Numbered from the stretch's first letter, positions 36,567 to 43,801 are shown. The stretch is 64,000 nt of DNA from Alkalimarinus coralli (GCF_023650515.1 NZ_CP096016.1:2854001-2918000), one strand, 5' to 3'. Notes: generated from the letters alone by a model not told the origin. Numbers and translations are program-made.

Positions 36567-36655
36567 ATACCTTAAGTACGAACCAACAAAGTAATACAAA
36601 AGGTTCTACTACTTAAACTCAAAACACTTAAAAGCACGACTCAGAGGATACGACT

Positions 36656-36922
36656 ATGACAACGTTAGCCCTTAACACTTCGAATATCACAAACCTGAAC
36701 ATTGCAGACCTTGCCACGAGCAACGAATTAGACAGCAAAGCCCTTAAAGCTATCGCAGGGGGTTATAGCTACTGGACAGGCTGGTCAACCCAGTACAAAT
36801 TCCGCGGCACCACCTTTTTAGGGTATGTATACAAAAACGGTAAGCTTCGCTCCAAGATTCGTAAGCACCACAGCCGCAAGTGGAGCAAGACTAACTACTT
36901 CTCTACTGACCATATTGTATAA
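36656..36922 (+). CDS. Small peptide with double-glycine-type leader (bacteriocin-like precursor)
   Basis: 88 residues. The N-terminal part is polar and Asn/Thr/Leu-rich, and ends in ELDSKALKAIAGG (residues 24-36). This is the double-glycine leader pattern cut by C39-type peptidases during export of bacteriocins and some RiPPs. The predicted core (37-88) starts YSYWTGWS, is rich in Tyr and Trp, then strongly basic (KLRSKIRKHHSRKWSK). It has no Cys, so lanthionine chemistry is unlikely. GAGGA lies close before the ATG. It sits behind a sigma-54 promoter and before a terminator, so it is monocistronic. No peptidase-ABC exporter, immunity or modification gene is adjacent. It could instead be a signalling peptide. 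Confidence 0.6.
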   Translation: MTTLALNTSNITNLNIADLATSNELDSKALKAIAGGYSYWTGWSTQYKFRGTTFLGYVYKNGKLRSKIRKHHSRKWSKTNYFSTDHIV

Positions 36923-36947
36923 GTTAAGGGTTATTCTTCATCAAACA

Positions 36948-36977
36948 ACAAAGGCGTGACTATTGAGTCGCGCCTTT
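36948..36977 (+). terminator. Terminator after the leader-peptide gene
   Basis: AAAGGCGTGACT and AGTCGCGCCTTT pair around ATTG with one G-U, followed by a T run. It shows that the peptide gene forms a transcript of its own. Confidence 0.85.
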
Positions 36978-37123
36978 TTGTTGCCAAGCCAATATCACTG
37001 CCTAACTTATACCAATACTTCTTAATTTTTGTGCAGAATGATGCGTAAGCGATCAATAAACCCCATCTAACATCAGCTCAGATGTTCAATTACGCTCAAA
37101 CCTCACCAATGATGGGGTAAACC

Positions 37124-37438
37124 ATGAGCAAACCAGCATTAACAGAGAAACAAACTTACTGGCTCAATCACATCCAACAATGTGAGCAGCAGAAACTAAC
37201 AGCTCCGGTCTACTGTGATCAACATGACTTAAAAGTATCACAGTTTCATAGCTATAAACACGAGCTTCGACGCAAGGGCGTTATTCGAACAGAGCCGTCA
37301 TCAGCTGCTTTTGCAAAAGCCACCGTCACGCTTCCGCAAAAGTCTGTCCCTCGCAAGCAACCACCCCCCGTTTTTTCTTGCTCTGTTGTCTGGGGCAAGT
37401 TCAGATTACAAATGACGATGGGTAGCCCGCTGTTATGA
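37124..37438 (+). CDS. tnpA: IS66 accessory protein TnpA
   Basis: 104 residues. ALTEKQTYWLNHIQQCEQQK and APVYCDQHDLKVSQFHSYKH are the usual start of the IS66 orf1 product, a small putative DNA-binding protein needed for transposition. It is the first gene of the element. Its stop overlaps the tnpB start by four bases (ATGA), giving coupled translation. Confidence 0.88.
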   Translation: MSKPALTEKQTYWLNHIQQCEQQKLTAPVYCDQHDLKVSQFHSYKHELRRKGVIRTEPSSAAFAKATVTLPQKSVPRKQPPPVFSCSVVWGKFRLQMTMGSPLL

Positions 37439-37794
37439 TGAGACCTGATAACTCGTCGGTTACCGTCTATCTGCATAGAGAGCCAGTGGACTTCCGTAAA
37501 TCAATCAATGGGTTGGCAGTTTTGGTGGAGGCTGAGATGAACCTGAACCCATTCGAGGAAGCCCTATTTGTGTTCTGCAATCGTCAGCGAGATAAAATTA
37601 AGATACTGTACTGGGAGCGTAATGGATTCTGTCTCTGGTACAAGCGCTTGGATAAAGAGCGATTTAAGTGGCCTAAAAAACTGGGGGAAGATGTTATTAA
37701 CCTGACAGGCCAGGAGCTAAATTGGCTGCTGGACGGCTTTGATCTTTGGAACAATAGACCTCACCAAACCCTGAATTATCAGTCGGTTATCTAA
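37435..37794 (+). CDS. tnpB: IS66 accessory protein TnpB
   Basis: 119 residues. VYLHREPVDFRKSINGLAVL and ALFVFCNRQRDKIKILYWER are the IS66 Orf2 (TnpB) core, and ERNGFCLWYKRLDKERFKWP completes it. It is required for IS66 transposition, with unknown biochemistry. The last residues (WNNRPHQTLNYQSVI) are slightly longer than usual. Six bases separate it from the next reading frame. Confidence 0.92.
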   Translation: MMRPDNSSVTVYLHREPVDFRKSINGLAVLVEAEMNLNPFEEALFVFCNRQRDKIKILYWERNGFCLWYKRLDKERFKWPKKLGEDVINLTGQELNWLLDGFDLWNNRPHQTLNYQSVI

Positions 37795-37818
37795 GCGATT
37801 TTGGGTATAATACCAGGC

Positions 37819-39393
37819 ATGAAAATCACCCCGGACAACCTACCTGACGACGTTGAAAGCCTTAAGGCTTTAGTACAAGAGCAACAAGTGCTGTTGGATA
37901 AAAAGCAGGCTCGTGTGGAGCATCTAGAGGAGCAGTGGCGTCTGTTCCTACATCGTAAATTTGCCTCGCAAAGCGAGAAAGCGCCGGGTCAGGGTGAACT
38001 CTTTGATGAGGCTGAAGCAGCCGCAGAAGATCCTATTATTGAACTCGATGCGGAAGCTACCCCAAGTTCTGAAACTAAAACTAAAGCCAAGACTCGTGGC
38101 CGTAAACCATTACCGTCTGAACTGCCTCGCGTTAAAGTAATCTATGATCTTCCTGAATCTGAGCTTCAATGTCCTTGTGGCTGTCAACTCACGGAAATGG
38201 GTGAAGAAACATCGGAACAGCTTGATATCATTCCTGCCAAAATCCGCGTACTGCAGCATATTCAGAAAAAGTATGCCTGCAAGGCCTGCGAGGGGAATAT
38301 CAAAATAGCCACCAAGCCAGCTCAACCAATCCCAAAGAGCAACGCCAGTGCGGGATTGTTGGCTCATGTTGCGGTCTCAAAGTATCAGGATGCGTTACCG
38401 CTTTACAGACAAGAAGGCATGTTCAATCGTGTAGGCATTCACCTTCCTCGGCAGACACTAGCGAACTGGATGACCCGTGTCAGTGAGTTACTGCAACCAC
38501 TGATCAATCTAATGCGTGACCGATTGCTTGAGAGCCCCGTCATTCATTGCGATGAAACGGTGGTTAAGGTTCTTAAAGAACCGGACAAACCTGCCAGTAG
38601 TCAATCCTATATGTGGGTCCAGGTTGCGGGGCCACCACAACAACGTATTGTCCTGTTTGATTATGATCAGAGTCGTTCCGGTCAGGTACCTCTGCGCCTG
38701 TTGTCCGGCTATCAAGGCTACCTGCATACCGATGGTTATGAGGGCTATAATGCCGTCGCGTCACAACCAGGTATTACCCAGCTCTGCTGTATGGCGCATG
38801 CTAGGCGCAAGTTTATGGAAGCAAAAAAAGCGCAACCTAAAAATAAAGTCAAGACCAGAGGAAAAGCTGATGTTGCCATCGACATGATCGGTAAACTGTA
38901 TGGACTTGAACGGGCTTATAAAAGTGCGAAACCGGAAACCCGCTATCAAATGCGACAGGAAAAAGCGAAACCGGTAATAGACAAGCTTCGAAAATGGTTA
39001 GACAAAACTGTCTCGACGGTGCCACCGACCACTTTACTGGGAAAGGCCCTGCATTATATGGATAAATACTGGTCGCGCTTGACCATATATTTAGACGATG
39101 GCCAACTACAGATCGATAACAATGTTGCGGAAAATGCTATTCGCCCGTTCGTAGTGGGGCGTAAAAACTGGTTGTTTAGTGATACCCCGAAAGGAGCCCA
39201 TACCAGCGCCCGAATTTATAGTGTTATCGAAACAGCCAAAGCGAATGGACTGGAGCCTTATGCTTATCTCAAGCAGCTGTTTACCCAGTTACCGTTAGTC
39301 GCAAACGTCAATGACGTGGAGGCACTGCTGCCATGGAATCAGGACCTAACGACTTTGCTCATGAACGAAACGTTACCGCAAGGTGTGAATTAA
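37819..39393 (+). CDS. tnpC: IS66 transposase TnpC
   Basis: 524 residues from ATG 37819. An N-terminal coiled-coil and zinc-binding region (CPCGCQLTEMG, CKACEG) precedes the DDE domain. The catalytic segments are VIHCDETVVKVL, LHTDGYEGYNAV and DNNVAENAIRPFVVGRKNWL, and SVIETAKANGLEPYAYL closes the family signature. The frame is intact. It ends 11 bases before the right inverted repeat ends. Confidence 0.95.
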   Translation: MKITPDNLPDDVESLKALVQEQQVLLDKKQARVEHLEEQWRLFLHRKFASQSEKAPGQGELFDEAEAAAEDPIIELDAEATPSSETKTKAKTRGRKPLPSELPRVKVIYDLPESELQCPCGCQLTEMGEETSEQLDIIPAKIRVLQHIQKKYACKACEGNIKIATKPAQPIPKSNASAGLLAHVAVSKYQDALPLYRQEGMFNRVGIHLPRQTLANWMTRVSELLQPLINLMRDRLLESPVIHCDETVVKVLKEPDKPASSQSYMWVQVAGPPQQRIVLFDYDQSRSGQVPLRLLSGYQGYLHTDGYEGYNAVASQPGITQLCCMAHARRKFMEAKKAQPKNKVKTRGKADVAIDMIGKLYGLERAYKSAKPETRYQMRQEKAKPVIDKLRKWLDKTVSTVPPTTLLGKALHYMDKYWSRLTIYLDDGQLQIDNNVAENAIRPFVVGRKNWLFSDTPKGAHTSARIYSVIETAKANGLEPYAYLKQLFTQLPLVANVNDVEALLPWNQDLTTLLMNETLPQGVN

Positions 39394-39433
39394 TTACCGC
39401 TTACAATGATGCAGACCTGAGATGAGAAAATAA

Positions 39434-39994
39434 TCAGGAGTTTCGGTACTTTTGAAACTCGGCGTCAATTTCTTCTTCAGTCATCGTATCGTAGTTTCCA
39501 ATCCATGTGTCATGAACCTCTTTGAGCCTTTTGTCGTGCTCTTTTCTAAGCTCTTTGCGTAGCTTTGCTGCTATATAACGACCCTTTTGGCGATCCCCTT
39601 GGAAATCTAACGGCGGTACTGTGCAGGGTTTTCCCGTCTCATCAACAGCGACCATCGTGAAATAGCAGCTATTTGTGTGTCTTTTCTCGTGTGTATGAAT
39701 ATCTTCCGCGACAACCTTCACGCCGACCTCCATAGACGTGTTGCCGACATAGTTAACCGAACTATAAAACGTCACGACCTCGCCTATTTTAATCGCCTGT
39801 TTAAAGACAACCTGATCGACTGACAGGGTGACTGCATATTTACCGCTGTAGCGTGCTGCACAGGTATAAGCCACTTGATCCAATAATTTTAAAAGGTTAC
39901 CGCCGTGTACATTACCTGAGAAGTTAGCCATATCTGGCGTCATTAGCATGGTAAAAATGACGGGCTCGTTTGAACCAAATTGTGTATCGGCCAT
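39434..39994 (-). CDS. Acyl-CoA thioesterase (hot-dog fold)
   Basis: 186 residues from ATG 39994 (MADTQFGSNEPVIF); a TTG at 40018 would add eight residues but has less support. The hot-dog helix NVHGGNLLKLLDQVAYTC holds the usual catalytic Asp (LLDQVA), and KYAVTLSVDQVVFKQAIKIG follows, as in the YciA/ACOT family that hydrolyses acyl-CoA. A charged C-terminal extension of about 40 residues is present. It lies between the IS66 element and the integron-like cassettes, on the same strand as the cassettes, but no attC-like site follows it. Confidence 0.85.
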   Translation of the reverse strand: MADTQFGSNEPVIFTMLMTPDMANFSGNVHGGNLLKLLDQVAYTCAARYSGKYAVTLSVDQVVFKQAIKIGEVVTFYSSVNYVGNTSMEVGVKVVAEDIHTHEKRHTNSCYFTMVAVDETGKPCTVPPLDFQGDRQKGRYIAAKLRKELRKEHDKRLKEVHDTWIGNYDTMTEEEIDAEFQKYRNS

Positions 39995-40055
39995 AGTTTC
40001 ACTCTTGTTAAACTTCAAGGGGGGGGTTAAAAGGCCGATAGTTTAACTGAAGACT

Positions 40056-40089
40056 GCCGATAAACAAGACACCCATATTAACAGTTGTT
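40056..40089 (+). repeat. 34-base repeat, second copy of 36260-36293
   Basis: GCCGATAAACAAGACACCCA and the next 14 bases are identical to 36260-36293, 3.8 kb away, on the same strand. It lies just upstream of the thioesterase gene. An ACTGCCGAT arm overlapping its start pairs with ATCGGCAGT at 40118-40126. Confidence 0.9.
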
Positions 40090-40227
40090 CTTCTGAACCG
40101 ACTACGTAGATGAAAAAATCGGCAGTGGTGAACCAAACGAAAAATAGGGAAAATTTAAATTTTCGAGTCCCTATCCTTGCGGGCCTTCAGGCATTTGTGC
40201 CCTTGACAAGCACCGGTCATATAGATG

Positions 40228-41184
40228 TTAAATATTTTTTGCACGCTCTACTTGTTCCAAGTAAGTTTCTAGCATAAACGTACCATACGTAACCATGCTG
40301 TTTACCAACATCCTTACATGCCTTGCCGACAAGGCGTACCTTTTTACCCCGTGACCATGAGCTGAACTATAGCCCGTTCTGAGCGCCCCGATACCAACTA
40401 TTACATTGTGAATCCCTCCGAGCACCCTTTTAATTTCGGCGTTATCATAGTCTTCTGGAGACAGGTTAAGCACCTTAGAAGTAGTGCTCAGTAGATTAGA
40501 AATATTCTGCTTTTTTGGGATCTGCTCACCTTCTAGTTCAAGTATGCATTTGCAAATGCTTTCAAGTGTTGAGGAAGAACTTGCAATTGCCTGATCTGGG
40601 TCCGAATCAATAGATTTTATTGCTCTATCAAAATCAGAGATGACTGAATATAGATCATTGCCTTTGATCATTTCGATAAGTGTTTTAGAACATACAGTCC
40701 CTTGTTTATCGAGCTTTAGGTCGCAAATTATTTGCGATATAACATTCGAGTTAACCTGCTTCAGGAGGTCTTGAACATAGACTCTCTTACTCGGAACAAT
40801 TGATACATCGTCAGTTTGAATTCCAAATGCAGACAAATAGGCATTTATCTCAGATGTGACCATCATATCTTGAAGGTGATAAGCTATATCATTTATTGCT
40901 GAAACTCTCTCGCTGGGGGTTAGGCTTGCTTTAAGCGAAGTACCTAGTTCGTACTCAAGTACGTTCACTAAGTAAGATGCCTGACCAGTTATATTATCTA
41001 TGTTTTTTAAGGAAGCATCTATCTCAAAGCCAATCGAGTCAAGTCCGTCTTTACGAAGTAGAAACTTCAACCTCTCTAAGATTGAAGAAAATTGAGAGTC
41101 GATTAGATGCTGATATTTTGAATCTTCAAAATACCAATTGAGATCAATATCCAGATTTTTCAAATCTTTAAGAATCTTTTCCAT
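40228..41184 (-). CDS. Abortive-infection-family protein (Abi C-terminal domain)
   Basis: 318 residues, soluble. The C-terminal region (about 225-312) with RVLGGIHNVIVGIGALRTGY, SSAHGHG and LSARHVRMLVNSMVTYG resembles the Abi_C domain of abortive-infection phage-defence proteins, which has a conserved R-x-G...HG motif. The N-terminal half is helical with no recognisable enzyme motif. It begins 33 bases after the attC-like site at 41217-41320, a normal cassette leader length. Its own downstream attC was not found, so the cassette edge may be lost. The base composition is lower in GC than the neighbouring housekeeping genes. Confidence 0.68.
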   Translation of the reverse strand: MEKILKDLKNLDIDLNWYFEDSKYQHLIDSQFSSILERLKFLLRKDGLDSIGFEIDASLKNIDNITGQASYLVNVLEYELGTSLKASLTPSERVSAINDIAYHLQDMMVTSEINAYLSAFGIQTDDVSIVPSKRVYVQDLLKQVNSNVISQIICDLKLDKQGTVCSKTLIEMIKGNDLYSVISDFDRAIKSIDSDPDQAIASSSSTLESICKCILELEGEQIPKKQNISNLLSTTSKVLNLSPEDYDNAEIKRVLGGIHNVIVGIGALRTGYSSAHGHGVKRYALSARHVRMLVNSMVTYGTFMLETYLEQVERAKNI

Positions 41185-41216
41185 AAGTCTGGCTCATACT
41201 CTCAAGCTCGTTGGCC

Positions 41217-41320
41217 ATTTAACGTCCGGCTCAACGGTGGAGTATTTTGGCCCACCTTATTGCGGGTCTTTTGCAATAAAAGAGCAAAAATACGGAATCC
41301 GTTGCAGCTGCTGGTTAGAA
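41217..41320 (-). repeat. attC-like integron recombination site 1
   Basis: An imperfect palindrome of 104 bases. On the minus strand it starts with TCTAAC and ends in GTTAAAT, which fits the GTTRRRY core exactly. Inside, GCTGCAACGG pairs with CCGTTGAGC leaving one extra G, the extrahelical base that orients attC folding, and GTATTTT/AAAATAC continues the stem. It lies 8 bases after the stop of the small zinc-ribbon gene and 33 bases before the Abi gene, exactly where a cassette junction should be. Confidence 0.78.
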
Positions 41321-41327
41321 GTCACTG

Positions 41328-41615
41328 TTATTTTTTGAGTTCGTGAAGGCAGTTCCAGCACTTATCTTTTGGCCAGTACCACTCATGTATAAACAAGCCT
41401 CTTATTATTTGTTTTTTGCCGCAATACTTACACTTAAGTGTTACTACATAGTATAAGAGGTAAATCATGTAAGCCATGAACAACCAGTAGTGCCAACCTG
41501 CATCGTCAAAAGCAGCTTCAATTGATGTTGACGGTACACTCAATAATTTATGAGTTGCACCAAGTATGACAAGTACTGCGATAAGAAATAATAACTTTTT
41601 CTTTTGATAACTCAC
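41328..41615 (-). CDS. Small membrane protein with C4 zinc ribbon (cassette gene)
   Basis: 95 residues. A signal-like helix (about 6-24) and a second helix (about 43-60) are followed by a cytoplasmic or periplasmic tail with CKYCGKK and CWNC, two CxxC pairs 21 residues apart that could bind zinc. No family was recognised. Its stop lies 8 bases before attC-like site 1, and attC-like site 2 is about 195 bases upstream, so it is the sole gene of its cassette. Confidence 0.6.
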   Translation of the reverse strand: MSYQKKKLLFLIAVLVILGATHKLLSVPSTSIEAAFDDAGWHYWLFMAYMIYLLYYVVTLKCKYCGKKQIIRGLFIHEWYWPKDKCWNCLHELKK

Positions 41616-41704
41616 TGTAATTCCTTGTGATGATGAAAACTTCTAACGAGCTTGTAGAAAAACCTGCCCGGCTTTCAATGAAGCGCGCGTACGTTAATTT
41701 AAAA

Positions 41705-41738
41705 TGAAAAGTAGAGGTAAAACCTATCTACTTTTCAC
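41705..41738. repeat. Hairpin in the leader of the zinc-ribbon cassette
   Basis: TGAAAAGTAGA at 41705-41715 and TCTACTTTTCA at 41728-41738 are perfect complements around GGTAAAACCTAT. It lies between attC-like site 2 and the small membrane gene. It may be a terminator, a regulatory hairpin or a repeat; no choice can be made. Confidence 0.5.
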
Positions 41739-41810
41739 GTAACCGCGCCATTTTTTGTCTATTTTATGTTCAATATCACTTGAACAAAATCCAATTTAGT
41801 TATTCTACAG

Positions 41811-41907
41811 CCTCAACGCCCTGCTAAACGGCGGAGTACAAGTGGCGACTTTTTTGGAACAAAAAAGGTGCGACTTGTACGGAGTCCGTTTGAGCTGTTG
41901 GTTAAGG
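41811..41907 (-). repeat. attC-like integron recombination site 2
   Basis: 97 bases. The minus strand begins CCTTAAC and ends GTTGAGG. AGCTCAAACGG pairs with CCGTTTAGCA leaving one extra base, as in site 1, and ACTTGTAC/GTACAAGT extends the stem, with a small loop at the centre. The BrnA stop codon TAA lies inside the first core box, the usual place for a cassette gene to end. The boxes match the core consensus less well than in site 1. Confidence 0.72.
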
Positions 41908-42126
41908 TCTTTTGTTCCAGGTTAAATTGAGAGTTCGATGTTGAGCAACACAATCTCTTAGATATAGATTGATAAGGCTCTGATATGGAACGCCATTTTC
42001 TTCTGACATATCTTTAAAATATGCCACGACATCTTCGCTTAACCTAATAGTCACAGGCTTTTTAAGCTTTGAAGCGTAAGGGTTTTTACGCGACTTCATT
42101 TTTGAAAGGTCGTATTCTGCTTTCAT
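41902..42126 (-). CDS. brnA: BrnA-like antitoxin
   Basis: 74 residues from ATG 42126, chosen for GAAGGTGG upstream; an ATG at 42141 would overlap the toxin gene. KPVTIRLSEDVVAYFKDMSEENGVP is a ribbon-helix-helix DNA-binding domain, with GVPYQSLINLYLRDCV as its dimer helix. BrnA binds and neutralises the BrnT ribonuclease and represses the operon. The preceding toxin stop is one base away. The stop is embedded in attC-like site 2, marking the end of an integron cassette. Confidence 0.88.
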   Translation of the reverse strand: MKAEYDLSKMKSRKNPYASKLKKPVTIRLSEDVVAYFKDMSEENGVPYQSLINLYLRDCVAQHRTLNLTWNKRP

Positions 42127-42127
42127 G

Positions 42128-42412
42128 TTAGCCACCTTCATAATATTTACGTTCTGATTTAGTAGCTTTCCTTGCGGATATTATTCGAATGGTTTCACCG
42201 TCTTCGCGTTCACAATGACAAACCAGAAGAACATTTGCCTCATTGCTTGTACCAAGCATTAAAAAGCGGTCTTCTTCAAGCTGTGAGCTTTCGTCATCGT
42301 AAAACTGGATGGCGTACTCATCAAAGAAAACAGATTTAGCTTCTTCGAAGTTTATGCCATGTTTTTTAATATTGAATTTAGCCTTGGCTTCATCCCATTC
42401 GAACTTAATCAT
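42128..42412 (-). CDS. brnT: BrnT-like toxin (RNase)
   Basis: 94 residues. FEWDEAKAKFNIKKHGINFE opens the protein, DRFLMLGTSNEANVLLVCHC and IIRIISARKATKSERKYYE follow: the BrnT core with RelE-like RNase fold and the R-x-I-S-A-R-x-A catalytic strand. It is the upstream gene of a toxin-first pair, which is the known BrnTA order. Its ATG overlaps the inverted repeat that appears to be the operator. Confidence 0.9.
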   Translation of the reverse strand: MIKFEWDEAKAKFNIKKHGINFEEAKSVFFDEYAIQFYDDESSQLEEDRFLMLGTSNEANVLLVCHCEREDGETIRIISARKATKSERKYYEGG

Positions 42413-42446
42413 ATGTACATTGTATGTACATATGGCGAGATGTCAA
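42410..42446 (-). promoter_or_regulatory. Promoter and autoregulatory operator of brnTA
   Basis: On the minus strand TTGACA (42441-42446) and TACAAT (42419-42424) are 16 bases apart, a near-consensus sigma-70 promoter. A perfect 10-base inverted repeat CATATGTACA/TGTACATATG (42410-42419 and 42425-42434) covers the -10 and the brnT start codon. BrnA-type antitoxins repress their own promoter, and this is the obvious site. The start point would fall on or next to the ATG, so the message may be nearly leaderless. Confidence 0.7.
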
Positions 42447-42766
42447 TTTTTAGTCTTAACAGTGTCTTATCCAGCTACTGTAATTTACCGTATTAGACAG
42501 CTGCTGTATTACATATTCAACTACTACCATAATTCGCACTAACTCAAAGAGGGTTTGTATAACCCAGGTTCTGCAACTCGGAGCAAATAAACCTTTATTA
42601 AACAGCAATATAGCCATATTTACTTAACGCCATATTAAGCGTTCTTTTTACCAACAATGAAGATGGCTACTACGACATTCTGTGGGATGAGCTGCGTAAC
42701 ACAGCTCTTCTTCGTGTAGCAGGATATGTTTAGCTTAACTAAACTGCCAAAACAGCGTATTACAAA
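42447..42766. other. Gene-free stretch upstream of brnTA
   Basis: 320 bases between the cassette promoter and the next gene. It contains a small hairpin GGGTTTGTATAACCC near 42552, an AACGC/GCGTT pair followed by CTTTTT near 42628-42649, and a 39-codon open remnant (42614-42733). No third attC-like site was recognised, so the left edge of the cassette array cannot be placed. Confidence 0.5.
42614..42733 (+). pseudogene. Possible C-terminal gene remnant
   Basis: A 39-codon frame bounded by stops reads TNNEDGYYDILWDELRNTAL and then LRVAGYV before TAG. The composition looks like real protein, but no start codon or ribosome site belongs to it. It may be the end of a gene lost next to the cassette array. 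I do not recognise the family. Confidence 0.3.
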
Positions 42767-43648
42767 CTACCAGATAATTTCAGGCCCTGCTGGCACAATC
42801 CCCGTTGGGTTGATCTGTTTATGGGAGAAGTAATAGTGAAGTTTCATGTAGCCCAGATCGATTGTCTCCCTGATGCGAGGCAAGCGAACTAGCCTTAACA
42901 TATACTCATACAAATGAACTAACGAACAAAGGGCTCTCTTGTTGGCCTTAAAATGAAGCGCATACACGGCTTCAAAACGCACCAATGTTGGTAATAAAAA
43001 GAGGTCGGATAGCGTGATTTCATCTCCGTGCAAATAAGATGATTGACCCAACCGGTCATTAAGCTGTTCTAATGCCGTAAACAGCTCATCGCTCGCGATA
43101 TTGTACGCATCCTGTTCGGAAGCAAAACCAACATGATATACCTTTCGATTAACCTGCTGGTGCAGCCAATCATTTAGCGTTGATATTTCAGCGGCCAAAT
43201 GCGCAGGTACTAGCTCAACCGGATTCTTTGCCAACGGTAGCCATTTTGTAGCAAGCGCCATTGCCATAAATGATGAGTCATCCCCTACAATAACGTTCTT
43301 ATGTTTATCCCAGAGAACAGGCACGGTAACCCTTCCCGAGTAGTGCGGATTTGATTTTAGATATAGGTCTACCAAACCCTGAGTTCCGTTTACGGTATCA
43401 GGGTGTTCATCGTCAAATACCCAGCCATCTGAGCCGCGTTTTGAGGCAACAGTAGAAACTGAGACCGTATGCTCCAACCCTAAATAATTAATGACCAAAT
43501 AGGGTCGATGGGCGAACGGGCAAGCCAGAGACATATACAAGTGATATCGACCCGCTTCAGGTGTGTTCGGAAATTCAAAGCGGTCTGGTTTCGATATCTG
43601 GTTTATATCACCGTCGGGATACCATATCCCATTGTCTAATATCGCCAT
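42767..43648 (-). CDS. Glutathionyl-hydroquinone reductase-like glutathione transferase
   Basis: 293 residues from ATG 43648, with GGGAG seven bases before. LYMSLACPFAHRPYLVINYL holds the catalytic Cys of the Xi-class (YqjG/ECM4) enzymes, where most glutathione transferases have Ser or Tyr. VPVLWDKHKNVIVGDDSS is the glutathione-binding loop, and the C-terminal helical domain includes TLSDLFLLPTLVRFEAVYAL. The enzyme reductively removes glutathione from glutathionyl-hydroquinones. It is divergent from a LysR regulator 200 bases away, which is the likely controller. Confidence 0.87.
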   Translation of the reverse strand: MAILDNGIWYPDGDINQISKPDRFEFPNTPEAGRYHLYMSLACPFAHRPYLVINYLGLEHTVSVSTVASKRGSDGWVFDDEHPDTVNGTQGLVDLYLKSNPHYSGRVTVPVLWDKHKNVIVGDDSSFMAMALATKWLPLAKNPVELVPAHLAAEISTLNDWLHQQVNRKVYHVGFASEQDAYNIASDELFTALEQLNDRLGQSSYLHGDEITLSDLFLLPTLVRFEAVYALHFKANKRALCSLVHLYEYMLRLVRLPRIRETIDLGYMKLHYYFSHKQINPTGIVPAGPEIIW

Positions 43649-43801
43649 ACTATGCTCCCGCAAATACCTGCTAAATAGTTAAAGCATTGATCAAAGCACC
43701 CAAGCCGTTTTTCATGAACTCTCATACGGTCAGAAACCAAGCTGCTCCTGTTTGACTGAATAGCAATATAGCCACACCATCAAAGTGAATAAACATCATT
43801 C

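Larger units (their letters stand above)
35966..36655. other. AT-rich gene-free region upstream of the leader-peptide gene
   Basis: 690 bases without a supportable gene. It holds, in order: a 75-bp GC-rich inverted repeat (36161-36235), a 55-bp patch copied from the thioesterase locus (36239-36293), two AACAGCTGTT-like boxes (36284-36293 and 36407-36416), a TTCCG/CGGAA pair near 36359-36386, and a sigma-54 promoter (36550-36566). Its length and ordered boxes suggest a control region rather than decayed coding sequence. Confidence 0.6.
37045..39404 (+). mobile_element. Complete IS66-family insertion sequence with 8-bp target duplication
   Basis: 2360 bases with imperfect terminal inverted repeats starting GTAAGCG (14 of 20 positions match between the left end and the complemented right end). 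The flanks 37037-37044 and 39405-39412 are both AATGATGC, the 8-bp duplication expected of IS66 transposition. Three genes lie inside in the family order: orf1 (tnpA), orf2 (tnpB) and the DDE transposase tnpC. Ends, duplication and all frames are intact, so the insertion is recent or still active. Confidence 0.93.

Noticed and set aside
40040-40227. Possible third attC site after the Abi gene
   Set aside because: A 9-base inverted repeat (ACTGCCGAT/ATCGGCAGT) is present, but no GTTRRRY/RYYYAAC boxes pair around it and no L-box pattern is seen.
41638-41810. Possible attC in the long leader of the zinc-ribbon cassette
   Set aside because: TAACGAGCTTGTAGAA looks like a core plus L box, but its complement occurs in the wrong order relative to any GTTA, so it cannot fold as attC.
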